Below, one piece after another: positions 35,101-47,454 of a stretch of DNA of 64,000 nt. The position numbers were made by a program, and so were the translations under genes. The stretch spans positions 72,001 to 136,000 of the forward strand of contig OX365955.1 in the NCBI GenBank assembly GCA_947247005.1, in the 5' to 3' direction. Position 1 is the first letter of the stretch; each line of letters starts with the position of its first letter. The notes below the pieces were generated by a model that saw only the letters and a list, made by a program, of their open reading frames with translations, was not told the origin of the DNA and did no database searches. This DNA is from Spisula solida. Taxonomy: Eukaryota > Mollusca > Bivalvia > Venerida > Mactridae.

Positions 35101-35635
35101 CTATTTATTTAATGCTTATATGGTGTCAAAACTGGTACTATTTATGCCAAATTACTACTGTGGTTAGGCTACGTATGAATATGTTATTCCATTAATATTT
35201 TTCATTTCAAAATCCGCCATCTTGGATTATGGTGAATAGGTGAAAACGACTTTTTTGAGAATTTTGCATAAAATCATACACCAACATGTAGGAAATGGTC
35301 TAACTAAGAATAAAAACCCCCACATGACATGTTTCCGTTCAGTAATAAAAAAGTTACAGACATTTTAGTGTTGAGATTTTGGTAAATTAAAGTAGTCCCA
35401 ATGAGGGGGCGGAGCTAATATCAGTTACATTGTAGGTGATAACCAGTGACTGATATAGGTTTTATTTCACTGATAGAACTCCATATCTCATCAGTTAGCA
35501 TTAAATAAACATTATTAACATAGACGTCAACGACAGGGCCGGAAAATTCAACTGAAATGGCACTTAATAGATTTTAACTATAAAATTTACTGTACTTACC
35601 CCAATATATTTCGATTATAAAAAATAATTTGTAAG
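35101..35635. other. interior of the 7.8-kb element, nothing recognised
   Basis: No motif was recognised up to the right terminal repeat. Confidence 0.4.
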
Positions 35636-36109
35636 TGCACGTTACCTTCTGAAAGATCGCGTGTACGCTACCTTCAGAAATAATAGGGCAAAGTGTACGT
35701 TACCAAACCCTTCGTATGATGATATTTCCAAAGTTTCTTAAGATACATATTTTATATTTCACACACTGCTTAGAATATTAAATAGCTTCCATTTAATCCA
35801 TCATTTGACAGAATATTTGCCATAGAAGCTGTGCGAGATGCATAATTTGCGAACTGAAGTGTACGTTATCTAAACATTTCACAAATTTGGAATCGGTTGG
35901 GCAAGGATTACGAAAAAACGGAGTAGAATTGCATCAAGATCCATAAAGCCAATGAAACCGCTTTCAATCGCGGGGTTTATGCGCACTATCTGACTAAAAA
36001 CAATGGTGTATCAAAGAAGTTAGAGTGAAAAAACCTACCTGAATCGACGCTGTTTTCGGTCGAAAATCGTGCACTGAACCACTTTTGGTCACGTGGTTTC
36101 CCCACCGTG
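35636..36109 (-). repeat. right terminal inverted repeat of the 7.8-kb element
   Basis: Inverted copy of 28305-28757 with about one extra ACGTACAC-type word at its inner end. The outer tip CCCCACCGTG is followed by AATGT. Confidence 0.85.
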
Positions 36110-36228
36110 AATGTGAAACCCTATACTACCCAGAATTGCGGTTTCCCCCAGTAACACTTCTTCAGTACTTTGATTTTATAACTTAACATTTCCTGTGTAA
36201 AAAATGAGCATACATCCATTGTAATTTG

Positions 36229-37232
36229 TTAGCTCACCTGTCACAAAGTGACAGAGTGAGCTTTTGTGATCACTCTTCGTCCTTCGTACATCCGTCCGTC
36301 CGTCCACAATTACTTGTGTAGACACTAGAGGTCACAGTGTTAGCTTAATCATTATGAAACTTGGTCACAATAATCATCCAGACAAAATCTAGGTCAAGTA
36401 CGATATTGGGTCATCCGGGGTCAAAAACTAGGTCACTAGGTCAAATAATACAAAAACCTTGTGTAGTCACTAGAGGTCACAATTTTGGCCTAATCGTTAG
36501 GAAGCTTGGTCACAATGATCATCTCAACAAAATCTAGGTCAAGTTCGATATTGGGTCAAATCATAGAATAACCTTGTGTAGTCACAAGAGGTCACACTTT
36601 TGGCCTAATCTTTATGAAACTTGGTCATAATGATCAACTCTACAAAATCTAGGTCATGTTCGATATTGGGTCATCCGGGATCAAAACTAGGTCACAAGGT
36701 CAAATCATAGAAAACCTTGTGTAGTCATTAGAGGTCACAATTTTTGCCTAATCTTTATGAAACTTGGTCACAATCATCATCTCAACAAAATTTAGGCCAA
36801 GTTCGATATTGGGTCATCCGGGGTCAAAAACTAGGTCACTAGGTCAAATAATAGAAAAACCTTTATGAAACTTGGTCACAATGATCATCTCAACAAAATC
36901 TAGGTCAAGTTCGATATTGGGTCATCCGGGGTCATAAACAAGGTCACAAGGACAATCATAGAAAAAACTTGGGTAGTCGCTAGAGGTCACAATTTTGGTC
37001 TAATCTTTATGAAACTTTCTCACAATGATCTTCTTTAAAAAATCTAGGTCAAGTTCGATATTGGGTCATCCGGGGTCAAAAACTAGGTCACTAGGTCAAA
37101 TCACTTCAATTTGTGATTGGGTCTAAATGTTATGTAAATGATAAAGCATAAGACAATATGAAAACCTTTTACATGCAATAGAGGCTATCATTTGGGGTGC
37201 ATGGACTACTAGGACAGGTGAGCAACCTTGTT
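36229..37232 (+). mobile_element. Helitron-like element, family A copy 4, lacking the 3' hairpin
   Basis: TTAGCTCACCTGTC and the left hairpin are intact. About six AGGTCA-rich units follow. The right end is GACAGGTGAGCAACCTTGTT: compared with the other copies, the 19-nt GGGCCC hairpin between ACC and TTGTT is precisely missing. Confidence 0.82.
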
Positions 37233-38296
37233 GACAAAACTGCCAAGAATATGACGTATATGTCATCTTTAGGCCCAAATGTCATTTTTGGCCATTTTCA
37301 CTACTATTTATGACGTAAGTCTTTCGGAAAAATCATGATGGCAGTCTGGAGAAACTTTTGTATTTTTACATAAACAGTGTTCTGCAAGTCTTTATATACT
37401 TATAGTAGAGCAGCAGAGGGCATAAAAGTGGCTTATTTAAGAAGTAAGGTGGACCCCAAAAGTAACAGCAAGAGTTATATACCAAAATGTTCGGGACAGT
37501 CTGCAGATTATCAGACTGCCGGCATATATTGCAAATTTTTGGTGCGGGCCCTAAAATCCAAGATGGCGTCCAAGATGGCCGCCATCAAATTCAGTATGAT
37601 GCTATTTCAGTGTAATGTTTCTAGATTTTTTCAGCTTAAAGACTGTGTCATCAAAGTTCACAGAAATATCAATCATGATCTAGACAAAACGACTAGATGA
37701 TTTCCGTAATAGTTCAAGGTCATTTTCAAGGTCAAATGGCAAAAATCGCCGAAAATTGTCATATTGACTGGGTAACTTCTTCTATTGTTTACTAATACTA
37801 TCTGCAAATAGCCTTTTTTGCATGAATTTATAATTAACAATGTATAACTACTATATTAAATGTTTTCGAAAACATTTATGATTGGTTGCCATGGAGAAAT
37901 AAGATGTTTTGTACACCTATATTTCAGCATTAGCTCTACAGTCAATTCACTAAAAATGCCATTTTAATTTGAATAATGAATTTAGATTATGTTTTGGTCA
38001 AAGTCTGTATCATCAATATTCACAGAAATATTAATCGTGCTCTAGGTAAAAATGCAAGATGATGTCCGTAATATTTCAAGGTCATTTCAAGGTCAAATTT
38101 CAAGGTCAAATGACAAAAATCACAAAAAAATGTCATTTTGACTGTGTAATTTCATGTATTGTGGAGTAAAAGTGTCTTCAAATAGAGTTTTTAACACACA
38201 TGTATGTTTGGCATAGTATAAATATTTTATTTAGTGTTTTCGTGAAATTTATTTGTAGTTGCCATGGAGAAATAAGTTGTTTTGTACACATATCGA

Positions 38297-41145
38297 GGGG
38301 TTAGAGCCAAATCCTGCTATGTGCTATTTCCTTATGTTTTCAGCAGAGCAGTTTTTAATAACCATTTGTTAAGATGTGGTTATTGTTAAAGTTAAACTAT
38401 TAAATTATGTAGACAGTTGAATACTTTAAACCCTAATATGAAATATTTGTGAACATTGTAAGGAATAATGTGATTTAAATGCCAAAATATTTTTGGGTTT
38501 TCAAACCCTCACTCAATGATACAATTTGACATTTGCCAGATCCAAATGTAACACGATATATATATGTGGCAAGCAGCTGATGATAAAATAATGGGAAACC
38601 TGTCCACACTATACCACGCTTATTTACACTAGACCGGTAGGCAAATCCACTTTCCTCCTGATACCAAAACATTTAAAATGTCAAACCATATTATTGTCAT
38701 ATACATGTATATAGAGTTTACGATAAACGTCAATGTGATGAAAATTTTAGAAACTTTTTATCATATTCAGTGATGAAATCCTCTGGTATCATATAAATTG
38801 ATGTTTGTGGACTAACAAAAAACATCAAGAAAATATTATATGGTTCATGGTCTGATTAAGCTTAAATATCAGTGTAAATCAGAATATCATTCAATGCTCA
38901 AATTGCTTCCGTAACAGATGTAGCATTTTGGCATATAAAATGTAAAGGAAATGTGACTTGAAAACATAAAAATTATGCAATTGCGATTGTAAATACACGT
39001 ATATAGGATAATGACCAATACGGTTATGTACTATAATTGCAGTTCACCATGGCCACTAGCTACGAAACCTTTAAAATTAATTACGAAAGTCAGTGTTCAC
39101 TGTGATATCCATCACTGTATTCATATACAATTAGAATTACATGCCGTAATTAATAGTTTTTAATGAATTTATAAATGTCATGTCGTAATTAATACAGTTT
39201 TTCATAAATTTATAAATTCATTAAAAACTTTAATATTTACGGCTTGTAAATTAAAATTTAAAATGTGTTGGTATGTTTGAATTACAAGCAGGTATGAACA
39301 TTTAAAATATTAACTGGGTAATAAAATACAGAATATGTTTAAAATGAAAATATGTTTTAGGATTGACACAGCAACTTAGATATGTACTACAGAAATTGAA
39401 AACTTCAATATCTTTGAAATGTATGATTTATCTTTTTTGCTTTCGACAGACAGTTGTAGTGCTGTTTTATCTCTGCCTAATTGGCAAATGACCTCAAGGA
39501 GAAGAGATAGGTTGATGCTTGCGTGATACAAGGAATTCAGACGGGATGTCCTAGTCCAGTCATTCTGACTAGACTTCCTGTGTCCAGACAGAGATTCAAA
39601 CCTTGAATTTCCAGATTAGTAGTTGAGCGAGCTAAGCAATCGACCACCGTTCCACTATGATATATAATATATATCACTTGCAACAACTGGACCACGTGTC
39701 ATTCCATGCGGTATTTTTTATTGAGATAATACATAAAGCTATAACAATCTTTCGCATATACAGTAGTGTTGGAAGATATTGTCATAAGAGATGTATATTT
39801 TCCTGATACACGTATTTGTCTAAGAGTATAAATGAATCAATTTCCAGTTATCGCAATAAGTCATACACGTTGAATTGTATAGTCTACCAATGAATCACAC
39901 AGTGACGGGAAATCACAAGTGCTTTTACTCACAATAAGGCACATACTTTGCATTGTATAATATCCCAATAAGTCATACAGTGATTAGGTTTGAACGCTGT
40001 GATTGTGGTCATTTCTGTTCTACCTTAGAAAAGTTAATTAATAACGCTTGACCACTACTTGATGCCAAGTTAATGCATACTAGCACCTTCCTTAAGTTTG
40101 CTTACGTCGTGGCTAAACAGTATTTTAACTGAATGTCTTAATACAAATTCAATTGTTTAAAAGTTTTTTTTCTGTTTTTCATGTATTACAATTCTTACTT
40201 TATACACCTTTATAATCAAACATTACACAGCTATGTTAATATCCATCTCGACGAATGAAAATCATTAATTGATTCGTAATAAATAGTTTATTCGTTTAAA
40301 TAATACATGCACCGTTCCATAAATAATTCATATTAGCTGTTACAAAATTAACAAATTCAAACACGTTTACTAAGTAAGTTATACTTACTGTTATAATTAA
40401 GAATTAGCTAGTTTTATGTTCTTTATTTAAGATTATTAGAAGAGCTTCTCATTTACAAAAAGATTAAATAAATGAAAGCAATTTAATGTGTTTCTAAACG
40501 CACAACATTTAAATTCATAAGGAATACTAGTAGTCAAAATAATTTTCGCCAAAACTACATTTTTCTCTCTGTATAAGGTATTCCTGTTTCAATCACACAT
40601 AGCAAAATGTATACAATCCATTTTAGTCACACTTTGACATCTTATTCGAGTGAAGCTGCTATTATTATACAGCAATATAAACAACAACTGTGGTTTGACA
40701 TTTAACTTACAGCGATGAAATTGTATGTACTACAGACCAGCACCCGGTGCCTTGTTGTTGACTTAGATAAATTGACAAATCAAGGCTGATGTCATTTAAC
40801 CAAAATGTCATTGTTTTATATGGAACAGTTGAGCGGGACAAATATTGTATTAAGACACACAAATGTTATTGGTAGAGATTGATATACAGATTTGATTCAT
40901 TCTAACAGATGTTAATGTTACATCTACGAAAATATTAAGAGGCCATTGATTTAAAACTGTTTTTGCCTCCAGTCAGTTCTGTAGATACACGATAGCTCAA
41001 AATGACTATTATCAATATTTAATTAATTAAGTTTGATATTTTAAAATAATTTTGAGAATAAATAACAATGGTGATACGGAACTCATTTAAATAAAAAAGT
41101 CAATTTGGCCAAGTTTATCAGATAGAAGGTTTTGGCTGTAACCCC
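38297..41145. mobile_element. 2.85-kb non-coding DNA element, GGGGTTA ends, TCGA target duplication
   Basis: The tips match in inverted orientation at 17 of the first 19 positions (GGGGTTA-x-AGCCAAA). TCGA flanks it at 38293-38296 and 41146-41149, and the surrounding repeat rejoins cleanly. The interior is very AT-rich without an open frame of note, and it contains a SINE at 39430-39675. The superfamily is unknown. Four-base duplications occur in several groups. Confidence 0.75.
39430..39675 (-). mobile_element. tRNA-derived SINE
   Basis: On the minus strand the tRNA-like head contains GCTTAGCTCGCTCAAC and the B-box-like GGTTTGAATCTC. A core with AGGAAGTCTAGTCAGAATGA follows, and the tail ends CAACTGTCTGTCGAAAGC then A-rich. 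The head, core and tail order is that of a SINE. The exact family is from memory only. Confidence 0.65.
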
Positions 41146-41149
41146 TCGA

Positions 41150-41540
41150 TATATCTCCGCTCTACATACAATAAATGATATTCAATTTGAGAAATTGATC
41201 TAGACATGTTTCGGTTAAATGCTGAAACCTAAATGCTCCATTAGTAGCAATCATGATATGGCAACTAAACAAGATGGTGTATGTGATAATCGAAGGTCAT
41301 TTCCAAGGTCAACTTCTAGGACAACTTCAAGGTCAAACGGCAAAGAAGACATTTAAGTTTGACTTTTGACTGGATAATTTCTTATTTTTTCTTATTATAA
41401 ACTTAATTCTTTGTTTAATGGATACAAACTGCCCTTTTACATACATATAATTATGTCAGTAGAGTACTGATAATTCACAGTCGGTATTAATTGCAAATAT
41501 TTGGTGCATGCCCTTAAATCTAAAATGGTGTACATGATGG
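41150..41540 (+). repeat. left arm of a long-range inverted repeat (partner 44780-45200)
   Basis: The core of about 250 bp (including GATGGTGTATGTGATAATCG and CAGAGTACTGATAATTCACA-like words) is nearly identical, inverted, at 44780-45080. The arms are about 3.2 kb apart. Confidence 0.8.
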
Positions 41541-42589
41541 TGTATGTGATATTCCAAGGTCTTTTGACTGGATAATTTCTTATAATTTGTTGTTATAAAC
41601 TGTTATAGTATCTGCAAATAGTAATTTTTGCAGACATGTATGTTTGACATAGTGTAAGTGTTATATTTAGAGCTGTAACATTTATTTTTTGTTGTCATGG
41701 AGAAATAAAACCTTTTGTGTACTGTGTATGGATCTCGGCCTCAGCTTTACATATTTTGTGAAGGTGCAATTCAATTATGAGTAATGGCTCTTGATTTTTT
41801 AGGTTCAAGTCAAAAACATAAATGTACACAATTTAATCAATCATGATCTAGGTAAATAAACAAAATGATGTATGTATTCCAAGGTCATTTTCAAGATCCA
41901 ATCCAAGGTCAAACAGCCAAAACCACCGAAATTTGACGAATTAGCTAAATAATATATTCTATTGTCTCGTTATAGTACATGCAAATTGCCCTTTATATAT
42001 GCATGTCTATGTATGTTTCGGGCATTCTTATGAATATTTAACATAAATTGCAAATATTTGGTTAAGGCTCCGAAACCCAAGATGGCGTCTAAGATATATA
42101 AATATAAATTCAGTAAGATGCTTTTAAACTGTTTATTGTTTTATTGTTCTAGTGTCATTGATGAATATGCATCAACATTCATGTGAATTATTGATTTGAT
42201 TGTGGTCTGTTAATCGGTCATTTTGAATAAAAACATATCACATTGATATCAAGGTCATTTCCAGGTCAGCTATGATAAAGAACTTGAAAATTGCATTTCC
42301 TCTATACTTTTTATATGCATGTACATACATATAACGTGGTTATTAAAGGGATAGAAGAACTTGGCAATGTATACCCTTTCATTAAACATTACGTACATGC
42401 ATATACAATGTATGTACATGTATTTTGTCTAAACTTTGAACATGTTTTGAAAACCATTTTATTGTGATGTCCGATCCCGTATGTTTAAACTACATGTACT
42501 GCTACCATATGGTATTGTAGTAACAAATTCAAATATGACAATTGTATTAATTATGTTAAGAATAAATATTAAATACTAGCACCACTGTC

Positions 42590-43960
42590 TGATCTGGTCA
42601 TGACTGCCTCTGTGGGTACCTACAACGTGTGGAACAACTACTCCTGGTTCTCCGTTCACTCTACCCAGTCTGGGACAAATATTCTTGGCTTTTAATGGTA
42701 CCTTGCACTGCATGGAACATACATAACTGGCTAAGATGGGTTCCTAATACAACAAAGGAATGACCTTGCCGGCTCTGTTGGGTACCTAACACTGACTGGA
42801 GCACAAATAACATGCTCTGTCGGGTATCTTATTTTGTCTAAAACAACCATTAGTAGCTCTTAGAGGTACCTAACACTGACGGGAACAACCATTATTAACT
42901 CTTATGGGTACCTAACACTGACAGGAACAACCATTGTTGGCTGTTTAGAGTACTTAACACTGCATGGAACACCTTTATTGGCTCTTTTGGGCAACTAAGA
43001 CTGTCTGGAACAACCAGTCTTGGCTGTTTTGGATACTTAACACTGCCTGAAACAAGCATTATTAGCTCTTTTGTGTGCCTAACACTGTCTGGAACAACCA
43101 GTCTTGGCTGTTAAGGGTACTTAACACTGCCTAAAACAACCAGTATTGGCACTTAGGGGCACCTAACACTGTGTTGAACTACTGTTATAGGCTCTTCGGG
43201 GGTACCTAATACTGTCTGGAACAACCATATTTGGATCTTAGGGGTACCTAACACTGTCTAGAACAACCTTTATCGATTTTTTGGGGTAATTTGATTTGTC
43301 TGGAGCAACCAATATTGACTCTTTGGGGTAGCTAACACTGCCTGTAACAACCATTATGGGCTCTAAGGGGTACCTGATACTGTCTGGAACAACCGTTATT
43401 GGCTCTTTGGTGCACCTAACACTGTTTGGAATTGCTATTATTAGCTCTTTGTGGATTTTACACTGCCTGTTACAACCATTTTTGGCTCTTAGTTTGGTTA
43501 CATTATACTGTCTGGAACAATCATCATTTGCTCTTTGGGGTACAAATCACGGCATAGATCAGCATATCTGACTATGTAGGATACCGAACATTGCGTGGGG
43601 AACACATTGCTATGTTAGTATCCAGCATAATAGCTCTGTTAGGTGCCTAACACTGCCTTGAACAAGCATTATGGACGGTTTGTGGTACCAATCACTATAT
43701 AAACATCCAATATAGGCTCGTTTGGGGGCATACCACTGCAAAGGATAACCATTTCTGACTCTGCACGGTACCTAACACCGCTTGGAACATGCATGATTAC
43801 CCCCTTTGGATATCTAACACTGCAAGGGAAAACCTTTCATGGCTTTCTTGGTTACTTAACACGGTAGTGTTCAACGAATCATGGCTCTATGAGACACACA
43901 ACCAAGCCTGACACTGCCAGTTCTGGCTATGTGGGTTACAAACATTCCCTGTGCCAGTCA
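42590..43960. repeat. 42-bp minisatellite array, about 30 diverged units
   Basis: The unit is GGGTACCTAACACTGNCTGG then AACAACCATTATTGGCTCTT, stepping 42 bp. Divergence is high at both edges. As 42 is a multiple of three, open frames arise by chance (such as 43356-43571). Confidence 0.88.
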
Positions 43961-44779
43961 TTCCTGTCACTGTGTTGTGTCATATATACTACTGGGTATT
44001 TTAATTTCCTGCCTTGCTGGATACCTAGCTGCACTGCATACAGCAATTTAATACCTAGTATGGTGCAATCAAACTATGTACAATTCCTGGTATTAGTGGT
44101 AACAAACAGTTCAGGGGTCACTAGTTTTCGCTTTGTAGTATAAATACAACTATCATCTTTTTAGTTTGAATAGTATCTAAGAGTTTCAATCTTATTCCCA
44201 TAGAAAGCTATTGGGTCCAACTTCATTGCCAGTTAAGACAGCATATACCCCCCAGAAACTCTACATGCACCCAAAATTTGTTGATCCGGATACAAAATGG
44301 CATGCGTCAGGTGTACATAAGTAATGAGACCATGTCCCTAACGTTTCCGGCCGACTATAACAGTCCATACATCAGGTTGACATAATCGCATAATTGTATG
44401 TGTGACTTTCGACTTTAAGGACTGTCCTGAAGTTACTTGAATGGAACATTGTTATAACACGATCGTCATAATCACTATGTGTTCTTGACACAAAATGATC
44501 GATAAAACTATCTTTGAATATTAACATAGTTTTTAGGTATACCTAGTGTGAAATTATGCCACCAAGAATAAACCGGTAAGTAGAAAATCGAAGAAATTAT
44601 TCAGCATATAGTAAAATTGGAATGTTTTTTCTGATTGACCTTTGATTTGGCCTTGAAAAGAATCTAGAAGGATCTGATTCATTTCCATGTATTATGATGA
44701 ATGTTTGTATGAACTTTGATGATTCAGACTTCAACTTGAATTTTAGATAAAACTTAGCATCTTACAGAATTTGGTGGCG
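43961..44779. other. intron, nothing recognised
   Basis: No repeat family or exon was recognised between the satellite and the right arm. Confidence 0.45.
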
Positions 44780-45200
44780 GCCATCTTGTACACCATTTTT
44801 GATTTAAGGGCATGCACCAAATATTTGCAATTAATACCGACTGTGAATTATCAGTACTCTACTGACATAATTATATGTATGCATAAAAGGGCAGTTTGTA
44901 TCCATTAAACAAAGACTTAAGTTTATAATAAGAAAAAATAAGAAATTATCCAGTCAAAAGTCAAACTTATGTGTCATCTTTGACGTTTGACCTTGAAGTT
45001 GTCCTAGCAGTTGACCTTGGAAATGACCTTCGATTATCACATACACCATCTTGTTTAGTTGCCATATCATGATAGATATTAATAGGAGCATTTATGTTTC
45101 AGACTTTAACCGAACTATGTCTATCAATTACTCAAAATTGAATATCATTTTTACTGAATTGTATGTAGAGCTGAGATATGTGTATACAAAACATCTTATT
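44780..45200 (-). repeat. right arm of the long-range inverted repeat
   Basis: Inverted copy of 41150-41540. It continues outward into the same ground repeat (TTGTACACCATTT, TCTCCATGGCAAC). Confidence 0.8.
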
Positions 45201-45284
45201 TCTCCATGGCAACCTAACATTAACTTCATGAAAACACTAAATAAAATACGTATACTACCGTCAACAATTGGGTTGTTTCCTCTC

Positions 45285-46583
45285 TAGAGGTCACAATTTT
45301 TGTCTAATCTTTATGAAACTTGGTCACAATGATCATCTCAACAACATCTAGGTCGAGTTTGATATTGGGTCATCTGAGGTTAAAAACTAGGACACTAGTT
45401 CAAATTAAAGAAAAACCTTGTGCCCTCTCTAGAGGTCACACTTTTGGCCTAATCTTTATGAAACTGGGTCACAATGATCATCTTAACAAAATCTATGTCA
45501 AGTTTGATATTGGGTTATCTGTGGTCAAAAACTAGGTCACTAGGTCAAATCATAGAAAAACCTTGTGTCCTCTCTAGAGGTCACAATTTTGGCCTAATCT
45601 TTATAAAACTTGGTCACAATGATCATCTCAACAAAATCTAGGTCAAGTTGATATTGGGTCATCTACGGTCAAAAACTAGGTCACAAGGTCAAATCATAGA
45701 AAAACCTTGTGTAGTCACTAGAGATCATAATTTTGACTTAATCTTTATGAAACTTTGTCACAATGATCATCTCAACAAAATCTAGGTCGAATTCGATATT
45801 GGGTCATCCAGGGTCAAAGACTAGGTCACTAGGTCAAATTATAGAAAAACATTGTGGCCTCTCTAGAGGTCACACTTTTGGCCTAATCTTTATGAAACTT
45901 GGTCACAATGATCCTCTCAACAAAATATGGGTCAAGTTTGATAATGGGTCATCAGGGGTCTTAAACTAGGTCACAAGGTCAAATCATAGAAAAACCTTGT
46001 GTCATCTCTAGAGGTCACAAATTTAGCCTAATCTTTATGAAACTTGGTCACAATGATCATCTCAACACAATCTAGGTCAAGTTTGATATTGGGTCATCCG
46101 GAGTCAAAAACTATGTCACAAGATCAAATCATAGAAAAACCTTGTGTAGTCACTAGAGGTCACAAATTTAACCTTATCTTTATGAAACTTGGTCACAATG
46201 ATCATCTCAGCAAGATCTATGTCAAGTTTGATATTGGGTCATCAAGAGTTAAAAAACTAGGTCACTAGGTCAGATCATAGAAGTCACTTTAGGTCACCAT
46301 TTAAGCCTCACCTTAATGAATTTTGTCACAATTATTATTTTAACGCAATCGAGGTCAGGTTTGATATGGGTCATCCAGTAAAAACTAGGTCACTAAATAA
46401 AATCATAGGAAATCCTTGTGTAGTCACTAGAGGTCATCATTTTAGCCTTATCTTTATGAAAATTGGTCACAATAATCATCTCAACAAAATGTAGGTCAAG
46501 TGTGTGGCACTAGGTCAAATCACAGGGCTTGCATGCACTACTACGACAGGTGAGCGACCTAGGGCCCTTTGGGCCCTCTTGTT
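45285..46583 (+). mobile_element. Helitron-like element, family A copy 5, 5'-truncated
   Basis: Nine or so AGGTCA-rich units of about 145 bp begin mid-unit. The right end is intact: GACAGGTGAGCGACC, the hairpin AGGGCCCTTTGGGCCCT and CTTGTTA. Short in-frame stretches of about 70 codons recur once per unit and are repeat artefacts. Confidence 0.8.
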
Positions 46584-47454
46584 AACATTTTTTAGCAGGG
46601 ATAACATTGACGGAAAGCTTAGCTTGTCTAGTTTGTAAAACTTCAAACAATAATAAATTTGAACGATTATAACGCTAATTGGTGAGTATTGAATGCGGTT
46701 TGTTACTTTTACGTTTTGAAATTTCTCGTCCGTGAAATCATCGGTCAGAAAACATGGCATCTCTATTATTCATTACTGGACATATATTATTGAAAGTTAC
46801 ATTATTTAAAAGGCTGTGTAATCTAGCTTTTGTAAATAGAAAGGTTTTAAAAATTGATGGAGTAAAACGTGATTTACAGTGGTTTAAAGTTGACATGTTT
46901 TTTATTTTCTCTAATATTACGCTAGCGGTAGTGACTGGCTCAAATATACGCTTCGTGTCCCCTATCTACGTCATCAAACGGAGACAATTCAATTACAGCC
47001 TTAATTGAAAGGATGTATAGTATCATGATTTCATAATTTTGTCACTAAACACGGTTTTCAATGGATCAATTATGAAGAAATAACTGTAAAATTGTTATTG
47101 TTTATACTGTAAATAAACCCACTTGTCTGCACCCTATAAATAGGTGTATTTCTAGGTTATGCATGTTTATGTACTTTAACCATATAGTTTGTACAGTAAA
47201 TCCCCCCGTTTAGCTACCCAAGTTGGAAATTTACCTATATATCAAACATGTCTGTTCTAGTTACAACAATCATGGAAAGTCATAAAAAAATCACCAATTA
47301 GAAGCTCTGCACAGGACACTTAGGCTTGGGTTAAATCAGTCCAAAAGGGTTCTCATTTATCTGTTGAACCTTTTTGCCATCCCCACTCCCACAGACTTGG
47401 TATTTCCGGTAATGTTATTGGAATGCTTTACCCTAAATATGTCATGCTTGATAT
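46584..47454. other. intron, no supported gene
   Basis: An 84-codon plus frame (46754-47008) starts MASLLFITGHILL, hydrophobic and signal-like, but nothing in it is recognised and no partner exon was found. Confidence 0.4.

Larger units (their letters stand above)
28305..36109. mobile_element. 7.8-kb element with about 450-bp terminal inverted repeats and AATGT target duplication
   Basis: 28305-28757 and 35636-36109 are highly similar in inverted orientation. The outer tips read CACGGTGGG and CCCCACCGTG. AATGT occurs immediately outside both tips (28300-28304 and 36110-36114). No transposase was seen: the interior is AT-rich, with a doubly interrupted family F element, a LINE tail and a palindrome. 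The CACGGTG tip and 5-bp duplication recall Transib/RAG-like transposons, whose tips resemble CAC(A/T)(A/G)TG. This is inference, and two independent inverted copies are a less likely alternative. Confidence 0.6.
37233..42300. repeat. diverged tandem repeat (units of about 360-570 bp) split by a 2.85-kb element
   Basis: The units carry AAGATGGCG/CAAGATGGC, TCACAGAAATATTAAT, CAAGGTCATTTTCAAGGTCA and GCCATGGAGAAATAAG. They occupy 37233-38296 and 41146-42300 and rejoin across the insertion at 38297-41145. A 107-codon plus frame (37377-37700) lies in a unit and is not a gene. Confidence 0.7.

Noticed and set aside
37377..37700. 107-codon plus-strand frame containing a KMASKMAA-like stretch
   Set aside because: It results from the repeated AAGATGGCGTCCAAGATGGC words of the local repeat.
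43356..43571. Plus-strand 71-codon hydrophobic frame
   Set aside because: It lies within the 42-bp minisatellite. The period is a multiple of three, and other frames of the array contain stops.
45320..46268. Chain of plus-strand open frames of about 70 codons
   Set aside because: Each frame recurs once per 145-bp repeat unit and reads through the same repeat in slightly different forms. No start context, no splice sites.
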